From contig NZ_SNTZ01000007.1 of assembly GCF_004916895.1 (NCBI RefSeq), positions 1 to 64,000 on the forward strand: a stretch of DNA of 64,000 bases, in the 5' to 3' direction. This document shows, one piece after another, positions 52,480 to 62,772 of the stretch. The DNA comes from Flagellimonas alvinocaridis (GTDB lineage: Bacteria; Bacteroidota; Bacteroidia; Flavobacteriales; Flavobacteriaceae). The stretch's first letter is position 1. Every line of letters starts with the position of its first letter. The position numbers and the translations under genes are program-made. The notes beneath the pieces are model-generated. The model worked only from the letters and a program-made list of their open reading frames with translations. It was not told the DNA's origin and searched no databases.

Positions 52480-54570
52480 ATGAAGCTGAGCCCGACTCTT
52501 ATTTTTTTCCTATTTGTGCAATTGCTGAACGCCCAGGTTCAGGACAAGGTGGATTTTACCCATGCCAATTCTGGTATTTATGTGGATGTTGATAGTTTGA
52601 AAATAAAAGGATCGGTAGAATATTCATTTAATGTCATTTCACAACTAGACACTTTTTTTCTTGATGCTCAAAACATGAAAATCTTTAAAGTAGAGTTGAA
52701 CGGAAAAGAAGTTGACTATTTGTACAATACAAAGAAGTTAATAATCCATAAGAAATTAAAACCTTCAGCAAAGAATAAGCTGTTTATCCAATATGCGACA
52801 CAACCTAAACAGACAGTATATTTTTTGGGTTGGGATGATGACATTCCTGGCAATGACCAAGTTTGGACTCAAGGCCAAGGTAAATATACCAGTCATTGGT
52901 TACCCAGTTTTGATGACATGATGGAGAAGGTAGAGTTTGACTTGGACATTATTTTGAAGGAAGACTATCAGGTCATCGCCAATGGAAAACTGAAAAAGAA
53001 AGACACACATCCAGACTCAAAAGCTTTTCTATGGCAGTTTGATATGACAAAACCTATGAGCAGTTATCTTGTAGGATTTGCCATTGGGGATTTCGATAAA
53101 AAAGAGCTCAAATCTTCTTCTGGAGTGCCCATTGAGCTGTATTATGAACCCAAGGACAGCCTAAAAGCTGAACCCACGTATCGGTATACCCAACACATTT
53201 TTGATTTTTTGGAGAAGGAGATCGGTGTTCCTTATCCATGGCAGAATTACAAACAGGTGCCCGTTCAGGATTTTTTGTATGCAGGCATGGAAAACACCAC
53301 CTGTACCATTTTTTCCAACCAATATGTAATCGATTCCACGGCTTTTGTGGACAAAAACTACGTCAATGTAAATGCGCATGAACTTGCCCATCAATGGTTT
53401 GGAAACTTGGTGACCGAGGAGAGCGGAAGTCATCATTGGTTGCATGAGGGATTTGCTACATTCTATGCGTACTTGGCGGAAAAGGACATTTTTGGAGAAG
53501 AATATTTTTACTGGCATTTGTTGGGAACCGCAGAGGCCTTGGAACGTTTTTCGCAAGATGGCAGTGGAGAGGAACTTATCAACTCCGGGGCAGGGAGCCT
53601 TACCTTTTATGAAAAAGGAGCCTGGGCATTGGTCATGCTTCAAGACAGGGTAGGGCATGCCAGTTTTAGACAAGGGATAAAGAATTATTTGACCAAATAT
53701 GCTTTTCAAAATGTGACCATACCCGATTTTATGTGGGAAATGGAAAAAGCTTCTGGAATGAATCTTGCCGATTTTGAGAATACGTGGTTGCAAGATTCTG
53801 ACTTTCCATTTGATCAAATAAAGACCTTTTTAATGGAAAAAAGCCCATCCATTAAAACCTATTTTAAAATCAAGGATAGTATTGGGGAATCTAAGGCTGA
53901 AGCTGCCGCAATCTTAACGGACCATTGGACCACTTTACGATCCAGCCAGTTAAAATATCGTTTGATTTTGGATTATGGGGTTGAATTGCCTACCAGTTTC
54001 ATTTCAAAAATCTTGCAGACGGAGGACACAAAAGTTCGCCAAGCAGTGGCACTTACTTTGTCCAATGTAGATGCAGCGTTGCAAAAGGATTTTGAGACCT
54101 TGCTTAACGATAAGAGCTATGCGACCTTGGAGCCTGCTTTATATAGACTTTGGACAGATTTTCCGGAAGAGCAAGCAAAATATCTGGACAAAGTCGATGG
54201 CATTATTGGATTTCCAAACAAAAATATTCGTTTGCTTTGGTTGACACTGGCCTTGGTGACCCCAGAATATCGAATGGATTCAAAACCTTCCTTTTTCAAG
54301 GAATTGGGTTCATATACAAATTCCAACTATCATTTTGAGGTTAGGTTGTTGGCTTTTCAATATTTGAAAAGCATAGGGGGATTAAACGATGAAACGTTGC
54401 GGAACTTGATTGAGGCGTGTGGGCATCACGTATGGCACTTTAAAAAATCGTCTCGGAACATGTTGAAGGAGTTTTTGAAAAGTGAGGGCAGCATGGCAAG
54501 ATTAAAAGCACTTTATCCTTTGTTAAACCAAGAAGAACAGCAATATTTGGATAAAACTTTGGGCAAATGA
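52480..54570 (+). CDS. M1-family aminopeptidase
   Basis: This 696-residue zinc peptidase begins with a signal peptide (MKLSPTLIFFLFVQLLNAQV). It has the GMEN exopeptidase motif (269-272), the HEXXH site H300-E-L-A-H304, and the third ligand E323 in LHEGFATFY. A C-terminal HEAT-like domain follows. It removes N-terminal residues from peptides in the periplasm or outside. It overlaps the patatin gene by 4 bp (ATGA), so both are co-translated. Confidence 0.92.
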   Translation: MKLSPTLIFFLFVQLLNAQVQDKVDFTHANSGIYVDVDSLKIKGSVEYSFNVISQLDTFFLDAQNMKIFKVELNGKEVDYLYNTKKLIIHKKLKPSAKNKLFIQYATQPKQTVYFLGWDDDIPGNDQVWTQGQGKYTSHWLPSFDDMMEKVEFDLDIILKEDYQVIANGKLKKKDTHPDSKAFLWQFDMTKPMSSYLVGFAIGDFDKKELKSSSGVPIELYYEPKDSLKAEPTYRYTQHIFDFLEKEIGVPYPWQNYKQVPVQDFLYAGMENTTCTIFSNQYVIDSTAFVDKNYVNVNAHELAHQWFGNLVTEESGSHHWLHEGFATFYAYLAEKDIFGEEYFYWHLLGTAEALERFSQDGSGEELINSGAGSLTFYEKGAWALVMLQDRVGHASFRQGIKNYLTKYAFQNVTIPDFMWEMEKASGMNLADFENTWLQDSDFPFDQIKTFLMEKSPSIKTYFKIKDSIGESKAEAAAILTDHWTTLRSSQLKYRLILDYGVELPTSFISKILQTEDTKVRQAVALTLSNVDAALQKDFETLLNDKSYATLEPALYRLWTDFPEEQAKYLDKVDGIIGFPNKNIRLLWLTLALVTPEYRMDSKPSFFKELGSYTNSNYHFEVRLLAFQYLKSIGGLNDETLRNLIEACGHHVWHFKKSSRNMLKEFLKSEGSMARLKALYPLLNQEEQQYLDKTLGK

Positions 54571-55481
54571 GGGCATTGGTCATTTCGGGAGGAGGCAGCA
54601 AAGGGGCCTTTGCAGGCGGTGTTGCGCAGTTTTTGATTCAAGAAGCCCAGCACAAGTACGATATTTTTGTGGGTACATCCACGGGAAGCCTACTGATTTC
54701 CCATTTGGCACTCAACAAGCTCGATAAAATCAAGGAAATCTATTCGTCCGTTGATCAAGATAGCATATTTAACAATTGTCCTTTCCTTATCAAAAAAAAG
54801 CATGGCGTAGAGATTATTGCCATCAACCACTGGAATGTGGTGAAAAATTTTATCAGGGGAAAGAAAACGTTTGGGGAAAGTGAAAACCTAAGGAAATTGA
54901 TTAGGGAGTCCATAACCAAGGAGGAGTTCGAAGAATTGAAGGAAGGCGATATGGATGTTGTGGTCACGGTTTCCAATTTGTCCCTGAACCAGGTAGAATA
55001 CAAATCTATCAACGAGTGTACCTATGATGAGTTTTGCGATTGGATCTGGATTTCATCCAATTACACACCATTTATGAGCTTGGTGAAAAAAGATGGCTGC
55101 GAATATGCCGACGGGGGGCTGGGCAGTTTGGTCCCCATAGAGGAAGCACTAAGTCGTGGCGCAACTGAAGTTGATGTAGTGGTCTTGCATACTGAGGTGA
55201 ACTATCTGAACCGGATGTCTTCCAAAAATCCTTTTGACTTGATTACCACTATCTTCGGTTTTATGTTGGATAGGATAGAAAATCAAAATATACGGATAGG
55301 GAAACTCGTGGCCAATCAGCGGGATGCCATCATCAACTTTTATTACACGCCTACGGTTCTAACGACCAATTCGCTCATCTTCAACAAAGAACGAATGACC
55401 TTGTGGTGGAAAAGAGGGTATCTGTATGCCAAGAACAAAAACGAAGAGACAAGTCCAATCAATCCCGAACTTCAGGAATAG
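54567..55481 (+). CDS. Patatin-like phospholipase
   Basis: This 304-residue protein has the oxyanion loop GGGSKGAFAGG (8-18), the nucleophile S38 in GTSTG (36-40), and the catalytic Asp in YADGGLG. Together these form the patatin Ser-Asp dyad. Such enzymes release fatty acids from lipids. There is no signal peptide, so it is probably cytoplasmic. Its start overlaps the M1 aminopeptidase stop, and it meets a convergent gene at 55483 with no room for a terminator. Confidence 0.9.
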   Translation: MRALVISGGGSKGAFAGGVAQFLIQEAQHKYDIFVGTSTGSLLISHLALNKLDKIKEIYSSVDQDSIFNNCPFLIKKKHGVEIIAINHWNVVKNFIRGKKTFGESENLRKLIRESITKEEFEELKEGDMDVVVTVSNLSLNQVEYKSINECTYDEFCDWIWISSNYTPFMSLVKKDGCEYADGGLGSLVPIEEALSRGATEVDVVVLHTEVNYLNRMSSKNPFDLITTIFGFMLDRIENQNIRIGKLVANQRDAIINFYYTPTVLTTNSLIFNKERMTLWWKRGYLYAKNKNEETSPINPELQE

Positions 55482-55482
55482 A

Positions 55483-56004
55483 TTAATCCCATAATTCACT
55501 GACTTCTTTTTTTACATAAGCCAATGCCGTGTTGGACGGGGATTGTTTTTCCATAGTTTGATTAAGGATGTCCTCTCTAAGCTTGTCAGGGGAATCCGTT
55601 TGGCTCATCCCTGCAGAGCGAATAATTTGTATGGTAGCATTTTTAGCTGCTTTTATAATATTCCAACATTCATCGGACATATAAATTTGCTGGGAAAGGT
55701 TGTGTTCAAACTCGGTTTCAATCTGTTTGATGAGCAGATTCTCATAATCACTCTTGCTTTTTCCCTTTGGTGCCACCCGAACCACCAAGCTGTTTATGGC
55801 AATACGTTCCAAGAAAAGCACCATACGTTCATAAGCCTGTAAACGCACGGGTAGTGTATCTTTTTGGGAATCTTTGTGCAAAAGAAATCTTCTGCGGCCA
55901 TCTTCATTACGGGTATGCAACCTAAAAAAATAAAAGGCAACGACCCCGGTTACAACGGCAGGTAATAAATAGGCAAAAAGCTGAAGGATGTCATCTCCAC
56001 TCAT
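55483..56004 (-). CDS. Conserved single-pass membrane protein of unknown function
   Basis: This 173-residue protein has one N-terminal hydrophobic segment (about 8-26, FAYLLPAVVTGVVAFYFF). A soluble, mostly helical domain follows, containing LPVRLQAYERMVLFLERI and the SDECWNIIKAAK stretch. I do not recognise its family with confidence; Bacteroidota have similar unnamed proteins. It probably faces the cytoplasm. Its stop is 1 bp from the convergent patatin stop. Function unknown. Confidence 0.65.
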   Translation of the reverse strand: MSGDDILQLFAYLLPAVVTGVVAFYFFRLHTRNEDGRRRFLLHKDSQKDTLPVRLQAYERMVLFLERIAINSLVVRVAPKGKSKSDYENLLIKQIETEFEHNLSQQIYMSDECWNIIKAAKNATIQIIRSAGMSQTDSPDKLREDILNQTMEKQSPSNTALAYVKKEVSELWD

Positions 56005-56078
56005 AAGACAGTTTGGTTTTTGTTGATTTTACAGAACAAGAACGCACCAAACTTTTAAAAAGTATCTATCTTCCCATA

Positions 56079-56852
56079 TTATTGGGTGGCTTTGGCACTT
56101 TCTTTGGCCTTGGCGTAAAAACCTTTGTAATCTGGTTGTAATTTAATATTGATACCTTCCTTGAAGTTACCATCTTTGGCAGAAACTTGAATGCTTGTAC
56201 TAGGAACCCCCAACACCGTTACCAACTCTTTGGAAACGGATACCGCTTGGTCATAAGTAGGGCCAAATTCCCCCGTAATGTTGAGCCCTTCAATTTCGGT
56301 TTTAAAAGAAGGGTTGGCCAAAATTACCTTGGATACGTTGGCCAGCCATGCTTTACCAGCATCGGTTAGGGTGGTGGAGGTGTCAGAGCCAAAAAGACTG
56401 CTTAAGCTATTGGAAATAACAATTACGCCATCGCCAACACCAACATTGGCATTTTCACCCAAGGTTTGTTTAATTCGGGTCAAGGAAACAATAGCAGTGG
56501 AATCGTTTGCCGATATCATATCGTTTATACCGCTAAGCTGTTTTTCTTTTCTGGCCAAGGCAGCCATGGCGCGGTTTACATTTTCTGAATTTTGTTTTGA
56601 AAGCTCCGAGAAATTGCTCAAGTTGCCCAAGAGTGTTGCATTGGCATCCCTAAGACCTACATTTTCCACCTCCAAAGTTTCAGCTTTGGCTTTGCTGGAA
56701 GATATCTCTCGCTTGGCCTTGGCCAAATCCTGCTCAACACTTGATATTTGGGATTTTAAACTTTCAATCTCGGCCAAAAGATCGCTTTTTCTTTGTGAAA
56801 ACATAGTTGCGGTCATGGCTAAGAATACAATAAGGGGTAACTTTTTTTTCAT
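56079..56852 (-). CDS. Exported protein with coiled coil and possible OmpA-like C-terminal region
   Basis: This 257-residue protein has a signal peptide (MKKKLPLIVFLAMTATMFSQ). A strong coiled coil follows from about 22 to 115 (LLAEIESLKSQISSVEQDL). The C-terminal alpha/beta region runs from about 130 to 245, where LTDAGKAWLANVSKVILAN and VSKELVTVLGV recall OmpA-like repeats. A peptidoglycan- or envelope-linked role is plausible but not proven. It stands between the uncharacterised membrane protein and the GltS-like gene, same strand. Confidence 0.6.
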   Translation of the reverse strand: MKKKLPLIVFLAMTATMFSQRKSDLLAEIESLKSQISSVEQDLAKAKREISSSKAKAETLEVENVGLRDANATLLGNLSNFSELSKQNSENVNRAMAALARKEKQLSGINDMISANDSTAIVSLTRIKQTLGENANVGVGDGVIVISNSLSSLFGSDTSTTLTDAGKAWLANVSKVILANPSFKTEIEGLNITGEFGPTYDQAVSVSKELVTVLGVPSTSIQVSAKDGNFKEGINIKLQPDYKGFYAKAKESAKATQ

Positions 56853-56892
56853 ATGTGGTATGTGTATTGGTCTGTTTTAATCGACTGCTAAA

Positions 56893-58467
56893 TTAGGATG
56901 TTTTTTTCAAAATTGGTCGTCCTCCCAAATGAGAACATTCATATAGACTTTGCATGGACTCGAACGGGACCACCACTTTTTTATATCGATACACGGCTTC
57001 GAGATCACTACTTAGGTAATCGTCATCCACGTTTACTTGGATATCGTTCATGGTAAATTGGCAAGGGTGTTCGTAACCGGCAGCATGGGTAATTTCCAAA
57101 AACTCTTTTCTGAAGGTCTTGAAGTATTGTGCCAATCGGTCAGACTTTAAAGGTACATTTATGCCGTTCTGAAGCCATTTGTTCTGGGTGGCGATACCAG
57201 TGGGACAACGATTGGTATGGCATACTTGTGCTTGTATACAGCCTATGCTCATCATAGCCTCCCGGGCTACATTGATGCAATCTACACCCATGGCAAAGGC
57301 CATGGCCGCCTTGGCTGGAAATCCCAGTTTCCCACTTCCAATGAAAACCACTCTTTCTGTTAATCCACGGTCTGCAAAAAGTCTATAGACTGATGAGAAA
57401 CCATAAGTCCATGGAAGCGAGACATGGTCTGCAAAACTTGGGGGAGCGGCACCGGTTCCTCCTTCGCCGCCATCTATGGTGATAAAGTCAGGGCCCTTTC
57501 CCGATTTTTTCATCAAATCGGCCAATTCTTCCCATTGGTCCATTTTTCCCACAGCACCCTTGATGCCTACTGGCAGTCCGGTTTCATCGGCAATGGATTC
57601 TATGAGTTCTAAAAGCTCTGGGATAGAACTAAAGGCCTTGTGGGTTGAAGGGGAAAGTACATCTTTGCCCACTTCAACACCTCGAATATCGGCAATTTCA
57701 TGGGTTATTTTAGCACCAGGCAAAACCCCGCCTTTTCCAGGCTTGGCTCCTTGTGAAAGCTTTATTTCCACTCCTTTTATACAAGGGTTTTCATCAACCA
57801 GTATTTTTAGCTTTTCCATCGAGAAATTGCCATCTCTTGATCTTACGCCAAAATACCCTGTGCCGAAATGAAAAATAACATCACCACCCTGTTTGTGATA
57901 TGGGGATAGTCCTCCTTCCCCTGTATTGTGGTATGCTCCGGATTTTTCAACTCCTTGGTTCATGGCGGTCACTGCTGCAGCGGACAAAGAGCCAAAACTC
58001 ATGGCGGATACATTTATTATAGAAGCAGGTCGAAAAGGTTTTCTTCGTTTGTTGTGAGCGCCAATGACTTTTGCACAGGGCAGAAAACAAGGGTCGGTAA
58101 TATTGGGATGGGTATCGGATATTTGATATCCTATCATCGCATTCTTCACAAAAATGTGTTGATGGGCATAGATGTCACGATCCGTACCAAAGCCCTCATA
58201 ATTATTTTCTTTTTTGGCCGAGGCATAAATCCAAGAACGTTCAATACGGTTGAAAGGTAGTTCTTCGCGATTATTGGCCACAAAATATTGACGCATTTCC
58301 GGACCAATGCTCTCCAACCAATATCGTAAATGACCTACCACTGGAAAATTATGACTGATGGTGTGCGCTTTCTGAAAAAAAATATCTCTAATGGCTACCA
58401 ATAAAAGAAAAATAAGTATCCAGCCCCACCAAGGGATACTTCCAAGAAAATCCAATATAGACTCCAT
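56893..58467 (-). CDS. FMN-binding glutamate synthase-family protein
   Basis: This 524-residue protein has one N-terminal membrane segment (about 8-28). It is followed by a glutamate synthase FMN/2-oxoglutarate barrel with SAMSFGSLSAAAVTAMNQG, GGDVIFHFGTGYFGVR and DGGEGGTGAAPPSF. A Cys cluster (SIGCIQAQVCHTNRCPTGIA) lies where GltB binds its iron-sulfur cluster. There is no amidotransferase domain, so it is not full glutamate synthase. Stand-alone members have unclear activity. The M20 amidohydrolase gene is 2 bp upstream. Confidence 0.88.
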   Translation of the reverse strand: MESILDFLGSIPWWGWILIFLLLVAIRDIFFQKAHTISHNFPVVGHLRYWLESIGPEMRQYFVANNREELPFNRIERSWIYASAKKENNYEGFGTDRDIYAHQHIFVKNAMIGYQISDTHPNITDPCFLPCAKVIGAHNKRRKPFRPASIINVSAMSFGSLSAAAVTAMNQGVEKSGAYHNTGEGGLSPYHKQGGDVIFHFGTGYFGVRSRDGNFSMEKLKILVDENPCIKGVEIKLSQGAKPGKGGVLPGAKITHEIADIRGVEVGKDVLSPSTHKAFSSIPELLELIESIADETGLPVGIKGAVGKMDQWEELADLMKKSGKGPDFITIDGGEGGTGAAPPSFADHVSLPWTYGFSSVYRLFADRGLTERVVFIGSGKLGFPAKAAMAFAMGVDCINVAREAMMSIGCIQAQVCHTNRCPTGIATQNKWLQNGINVPLKSDRLAQYFKTFRKEFLEITHAAGYEHPCQFTMNDIQVNVDDDYLSSDLEAVYRYKKVVVPFESMQSLYECSHLGGRPILKKTS

Positions 58468-58469
58468 AA

Positions 58470-59744
58470 TTACATGTTCAAATAGTCCAAAGTCAGTTGG
58501 GTCATGGTCCTTACGCCCAAAAGAAGTCCGCTGTCATCAATTTTGAAATCAGGGGTATGGTGTGGAAAGGACTCCGTGGTTCCCGGGGCCATTCCGCCCA
58601 AAAGGAAAAACATACCCGGCACTTTCTCTTGGAAATAGCTAAAGTCTTCGGCACCTGTAATAGCTTTGTGAATGGTAACATTGTCTTTGCCCGCTACTTT
58701 TTCAAGGGTAGGGGCCATTTGTGCCGTTAAATCCAAATCATTGAAAGTTATGGCTGTGGATGTGGTGATCTCAATGGTTGCTTCAGCACCATAGGCCTTA
58801 GCGATGGCAGGTACCATTTCTTCCATACGCTTATTGATGTGCTTTTGCATATCGTAATCCAAAGTTCGGATGGTACCGATCATTTCCGCACTTTCAGGGA
58901 TGATATTGAATCGTACCCCACTAGTGATTTTACCCACAGAAATTACCGCAGCTTCATTGGTTAGGTTGGTCTCGCGGCTGATGATGGTCTGGAGGCCATC
59001 AATAATCTTGGCACTTATCATAATAGGGTCTATACCTGCCCAAGGTTGTGAACCATGGGTTTGCTTTCCTTTTACATTGATAACAAAACGTTGGGCAGCT
59101 GCCAAAGCCCCCCCAGGTTTGTACTTAATGGTATTGATGGGAGTTTGGGAATTAATGTGGAGACCAAAAATGGCATCCACATCGGGGTTTTGAAGAACAC
59201 CTTCCTTGACCATTAGTTTGGCACCGCCTTCTTCACCGGGAGGTGGACCTTCCTCAGCAGGTTGAAAGACAAACTTGACAGTGCCCTTAATTTTGTCCTT
59301 GTTTTTGGACAATACTTCAGCCACCCCCATTAAAATGGCTGTATGGGTATCGTGCCCGCATGCGTGCATAACGCCTACTTCGCTTCCCAGAAACTCCGAT
59401 TTTACCGTAGATTTAAATGGAAGGTCGTTGCGCTCTGTTACCGGAAGAGCATCGATGTCCGCTCTTAAAGCAACCACTTTACCGGGCTTTCCTCCTTTGA
59501 GTAGACCAACTACTCCGGTATGTGCGACCCCGGTTTGCACTTCTATACCCAAGGATTTTAGATGCTTCGCAATCTTTTCGGCTGTTTTGAACTCTCGGTT
59601 GCTAAGTTCTGGGTTTTGGTGGATATCACGGCGCCATTCAATGACTTTACTTTCAATATTCTGGTAATCTTTTTCCAATTTGGCGTCCTGGGCCCAAAGG
59701 GATAGGCCAGATGCCAAAAACACGAGAGTGATGATTTTGTTCAT
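58470..59744 (-). CDS. M20-family N-acyl-amino-acid amidohydrolase, exported
   Basis: This 424-residue protein has a signal peptide (MNKIITLVFLASGLSLWAQ) and the M20D pattern: C129-G-H131-D132 in MHACGHDTHTA, EEGPPPGEEGG with the metal Glu, and a C-terminal TGAEDFSYF. Members cleave N-acyl amino acids, hippurate or IAA conjugates; export suggests extracellular or periplasmic scavenging. The GltS-like gene follows after 2 bp, and the DsrE-family gene lies 11 bp upstream. The three probably form one unit. Confidence 0.92.
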   Translation of the reverse strand: MNKIITLVFLASGLSLWAQDAKLEKDYQNIESKVIEWRRDIHQNPELSNREFKTAEKIAKHLKSLGIEVQTGVAHTGVVGLLKGGKPGKVVALRADIDALPVTERNDLPFKSTVKSEFLGSEVGVMHACGHDTHTAILMGVAEVLSKNKDKIKGTVKFVFQPAEEGPPPGEEGGAKLMVKEGVLQNPDVDAIFGLHINSQTPINTIKYKPGGALAAAQRFVINVKGKQTHGSQPWAGIDPIMISAKIIDGLQTIISRETNLTNEAAVISVGKITSGVRFNIIPESAEMIGTIRTLDYDMQKHINKRMEEMVPAIAKAYGAEATIEITTSTAITFNDLDLTAQMAPTLEKVAGKDNVTIHKAITGAEDFSYFQEKVPGMFFLLGGMAPGTTESFPHHTPDFKIDDSGLLLGVRTMTQLTLDYLNM

Positions 59745-59755
59745 AAGAAATCAGT

Positions 59756-60295
59756 TTAAAATTTTATAAGTCGATATCCTTGGTTTTGTAATTGAATAAG
59801 GGCGGTCATGGCCGAAAGGGCTATCTTACTCCCAGGAATCAAATCCTCTTTGGGATATTTTCGGGAATTCGAAGATTGTCCGCATAAAATAACCTGTACT
59901 CCAGCATTCTGCAACTCTTTTACCAAATCGTAATTCGGATTTATGGTTCCGAAACGGTCTTGGTAAGCTTCATTGTGGGCAAGGTCCTTGGTAGCACCCC
60001 CATGAACTACCAATGCTACTTTTAGCTGGGATAGCGGAATACCATTTTGGGCATGCATGTTTAAAAAACGTGCCGCAGTTTCTATCTTTTTATTGATTTC
60101 TGTGTGGGAGTCAGGACTGTCCATGATATCGAACACCACTTTGAATTCAGCACTTGTATCGGTCTTGAAATCTTGGTTTTCCACAGCCCACACCGCTCCA
60201 TGTTTCTCGAGGACAGGGCCTGTTTTCTTCTCCTGTGCATTTATCATAAGTCCAATAAAAAAACATGAAATGAGTAAAAAACGGGAATACTTCAT
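59756..60295 (-). CDS. Exported DsrE-family protein
   Basis: This protein (179 residues from the second ATG at 60293-60295) has a signal peptide, MKYSRFLLISCFFIGLMINA. It has a DsrE/DsrF-like alpha/beta domain with VALVVHGGATKDLAHNEAY and GVQVILCGQSSNSRKYPKED. The single Cys after the VIL strand is the position that carries persulfide in DsrE. Its exported location is unlike the cytoplasmic sulfur relay proteins. The role is unknown. It heads the M20/GltS-like cluster. Confidence 0.8.
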   Translation of the reverse strand: MKYSRFLLISCFFIGLMINAQEKKTGPVLEKHGAVWAVENQDFKTDTSAEFKVVFDIMDSPDSHTEINKKIETAARFLNMHAQNGIPLSQLKVALVVHGGATKDLAHNEAYQDRFGTINPNYDLVKELQNAGVQVILCGQSSNSRKYPKEDLIPGSKIALSAMTALIQLQNQGYRLIKF

Positions 60296-60428
60296 CAGCA
60301 AAAAGTTGAGTTGTTAAATATATTCAATTCAAATCAAAACTCCTTCGTGTTTATAAATATTGACAGGATGATTTTAGCATGAGGGCTTTATTGGCTAATT
60401 TCACCCCTACTTTTTAAAAGCCGAGCAT

Positions 60429-62759
60429 TTGAGTACTTTTTTGGATGAATTGAACGATGCACAACGAGCCCCTGTATTGCATAAGGATGGCCCGTTAATG
60501 GTGATTGCAGGAGCCGGTTCGGGGAAGACACGGGTATTGACCTATCGCATAGCCCACTTGATGAACCAAGGGGTGGATTCCTTCAACATTTTGGCCCTAA
60601 CCTTTACCAACAAGGCAGCTCGTGAAATGAAGAAACGGATTGCCGATATTGTGGGTACTTCCGAAGCCAAAAATCTTTGGATGGGGACATTCCATTCTGT
60701 TTTTGCCAAGTTATTACGGTTTGATGGGGATAAATTGGGATTCCCAAGCAATTTCACCATTTACGATACCCAAGATTCCCAACGTTTGATAGCTTCCATT
60801 ATCAAAGAGATGGGGTTAGACAAGGATATTTACAAGTACAAACAGATTCAGAATAGAATTTCGTCCTACAAGAATAGTTTGATTACCGTAAAGGCCTACT
60901 TTCAGAATCCAGAATTGGTAGAGGCCGATGCCATGGCCAAGCGTCCCCGGATGGGAGAAATATACCAGAATTATGTGGACCGCTGTTTTAAGGCCGGTGC
61001 TATGGATTTTGATGACCTTTTGTTGCGTACCAATGAATTACTAACGCGCTTTCCAGAGGTTCTGATGAAGTATCAAGATAGGTTCCGATATATTTTGGTG
61101 GATGAGTACCAAGATACCAATCACTCGCAGTACCTTATTGTAAAGGCCTTGTCGGACCGTTACCAAAATATTTGCGTAGTTGGGGACGACGCCCAAAGTA
61201 TCTATTCCTTCCGTGGGGCCAATATCAGTAACATCCTAAATTTTCAAAGGGATTATGATGATGTGGCGGTCTATCGACTGGAGCAAAACTATCGATCCAC
61301 CAAGAACATTGTCAATGCTGCCAACTCCATCATCGAAAAGAACAAAGATCAGTTGGAAAAGGTGGTATGGACTTCCAATGATGCAGGCAATAAGATCATT
61401 ATCCATAGAAGTATCACCGACGCAGAGGAGGGGAGATATGTGGCAGGTTCCATTTTTGAAAATAAGATGCAGCAACAGATGCAAAATGGGGATTTTGCTG
61501 TGCTGTACCGTACCAATTCACAATCGAGGGCCATTGAAGATGCTCTTCGAAAGCGGGATATCCCATATCGAATTTATGGTGGATTGTCTTTTTACCAACG
61601 CAAGGAAATCAAGGATGTTTTGGCCTATTTGCGATTGATTGTCAATCCCAAGGACGAAGAAGCCCTAAAACGGGTCATCAACTTTCCAGCTAGGGGTATT
61701 GGGCAAACCACCATAGATAAACTCATTGTCGCTGCCAATCATTACGGACGTTCCATTTATGAAGTGATGGAACATTTGGAGAAGCTCAACCTCAATATAA
61801 ATACTGGAACCAAACGCAAGTTGCAGGATTTTGTGACCATGATCAAGAGTTTTCAAATCATGAACGAAGGTTCTGATGCGTTCACCTTGGCAGAACACGT
61901 GTCCAAGAAGACCGGTTTGTTGTTGGAATTCAAGAAAGATGGGACCCCGGAGGGAATTGCACGAATGGAAAATATTGAAGAGCTCTTGAACGGAATCAAG
62001 GACTTTGTGGAAGGGCAAAAAGAGTTGGCGGATGCCACAGGAAGCTTAACGGAGTTTCTGGAAGATGTGGCCTTGGCTACAGACATGGACAAGGATGTTG
62101 GTGATGATGATAGGGTAGCCTTGATGACCATCCACTTGGCTAAAGGATTGGAGTTTCCTTATGTGTATGTTGTGGGGATGGAAGAGGACCTTTTTCCATC
62201 GGCTATGAGCATGAACACCCGTAGTGAGTTGGAAGAGGAAAGGCGATTGTTCTACGTGGCGCTTACTAGAGCCGAAAAGCAGGCCTATTTAACCTATACC
62301 CAAAATAGATATCGGTGGGGTAAACTTATTGATGCTGAGCCCAGTAGGTTTTTAGAAGAGATAGATGAACAATATGTGGAGAACCTTACCCCGGTAAACG
62401 ATGGGTATCGGTATAAATCCATGATCAATGCCAATATTTTTGGTGAGGTCGACAAGAGCAAACTCCGACAGGTGAAACCAAGCAATGGTACGCCGCCCAG
62501 CGTGCAACGCCCCAATGAAAATCAATTGCGCAAACTACGAAAATTGAAACCTGATTTGGCTTCGCCTTCAGCGGGTAATCCAATGATAGATTCCGATTTA
62601 ACGGAAGGTTCCCTAGTGAACCATACCCGTTTTGGTAGGGGCAGGGTTGTGAAAATTGAGGGTGTAGGAAACGATAGGAAAGCAGAAATTCAGTTTGAGC
62701 AGGGTGGAATAAAAAAGCTGCTGCTCCGTTTCGCAAAGCTGGAGGTTTTAAAAAATTGA
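60429..62759 (+). CDS. UvrD/PcrA-type ATP-dependent DNA helicase
   Basis: This 776-residue SF1A helicase has Walker A AGAGSGKT (27-34), TFTNKAAREMKKRI (motif Ia), VDEYQDTNHSQY (motif II), GDDAQSIYSFRGA (motif III), and motif VI VALTRAEKQAYLTY. It unwinds DNA for repair, probably as the UvrD/PcrA paralogue. It starts with TTG at 60429; no ATG is found in frame nearby, and the family's N-terminus aligns there (STFLDELNDAQRAPV). It stands alone on the plus strand. Confidence 0.93.
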   Translation: MSTFLDELNDAQRAPVLHKDGPLMVIAGAGSGKTRVLTYRIAHLMNQGVDSFNILALTFTNKAAREMKKRIADIVGTSEAKNLWMGTFHSVFAKLLRFDGDKLGFPSNFTIYDTQDSQRLIASIIKEMGLDKDIYKYKQIQNRISSYKNSLITVKAYFQNPELVEADAMAKRPRMGEIYQNYVDRCFKAGAMDFDDLLLRTNELLTRFPEVLMKYQDRFRYILVDEYQDTNHSQYLIVKALSDRYQNICVVGDDAQSIYSFRGANISNILNFQRDYDDVAVYRLEQNYRSTKNIVNAANSIIEKNKDQLEKVVWTSNDAGNKIIIHRSITDAEEGRYVAGSIFENKMQQQMQNGDFAVLYRTNSQSRAIEDALRKRDIPYRIYGGLSFYQRKEIKDVLAYLRLIVNPKDEEALKRVINFPARGIGQTTIDKLIVAANHYGRSIYEVMEHLEKLNLNINTGTKRKLQDFVTMIKSFQIMNEGSDAFTLAEHVSKKTGLLLEFKKDGTPEGIARMENIEELLNGIKDFVEGQKELADATGSLTEFLEDVALATDMDKDVGDDDRVALMTIHLAKGLEFPYVYVVGMEEDLFPSAMSMNTRSELEEERRLFYVALTRAEKQAYLTYTQNRYRWGKLIDAEPSRFLEEIDEQYVENLTPVNDGYRYKSMINANIFGEVDKSKLRQVKPSNGTPPSVQRPNENQLRKLRKLKPDLASPSAGNPMIDSDLTEGSLVNHTRFGRGRVVKIEGVGNDRKAEIQFEQGGIKKLLLRFAKLEVLKN

Positions 62760-62772
62760 CCCGAAAAAGGAA

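Noticed and set aside
56278..56880. A 200-codon plus-strand frame opposite the coiled-coil protein
   Set aside because: Antisense to a gene with a signal peptide and coiled coil; low-complexity product.
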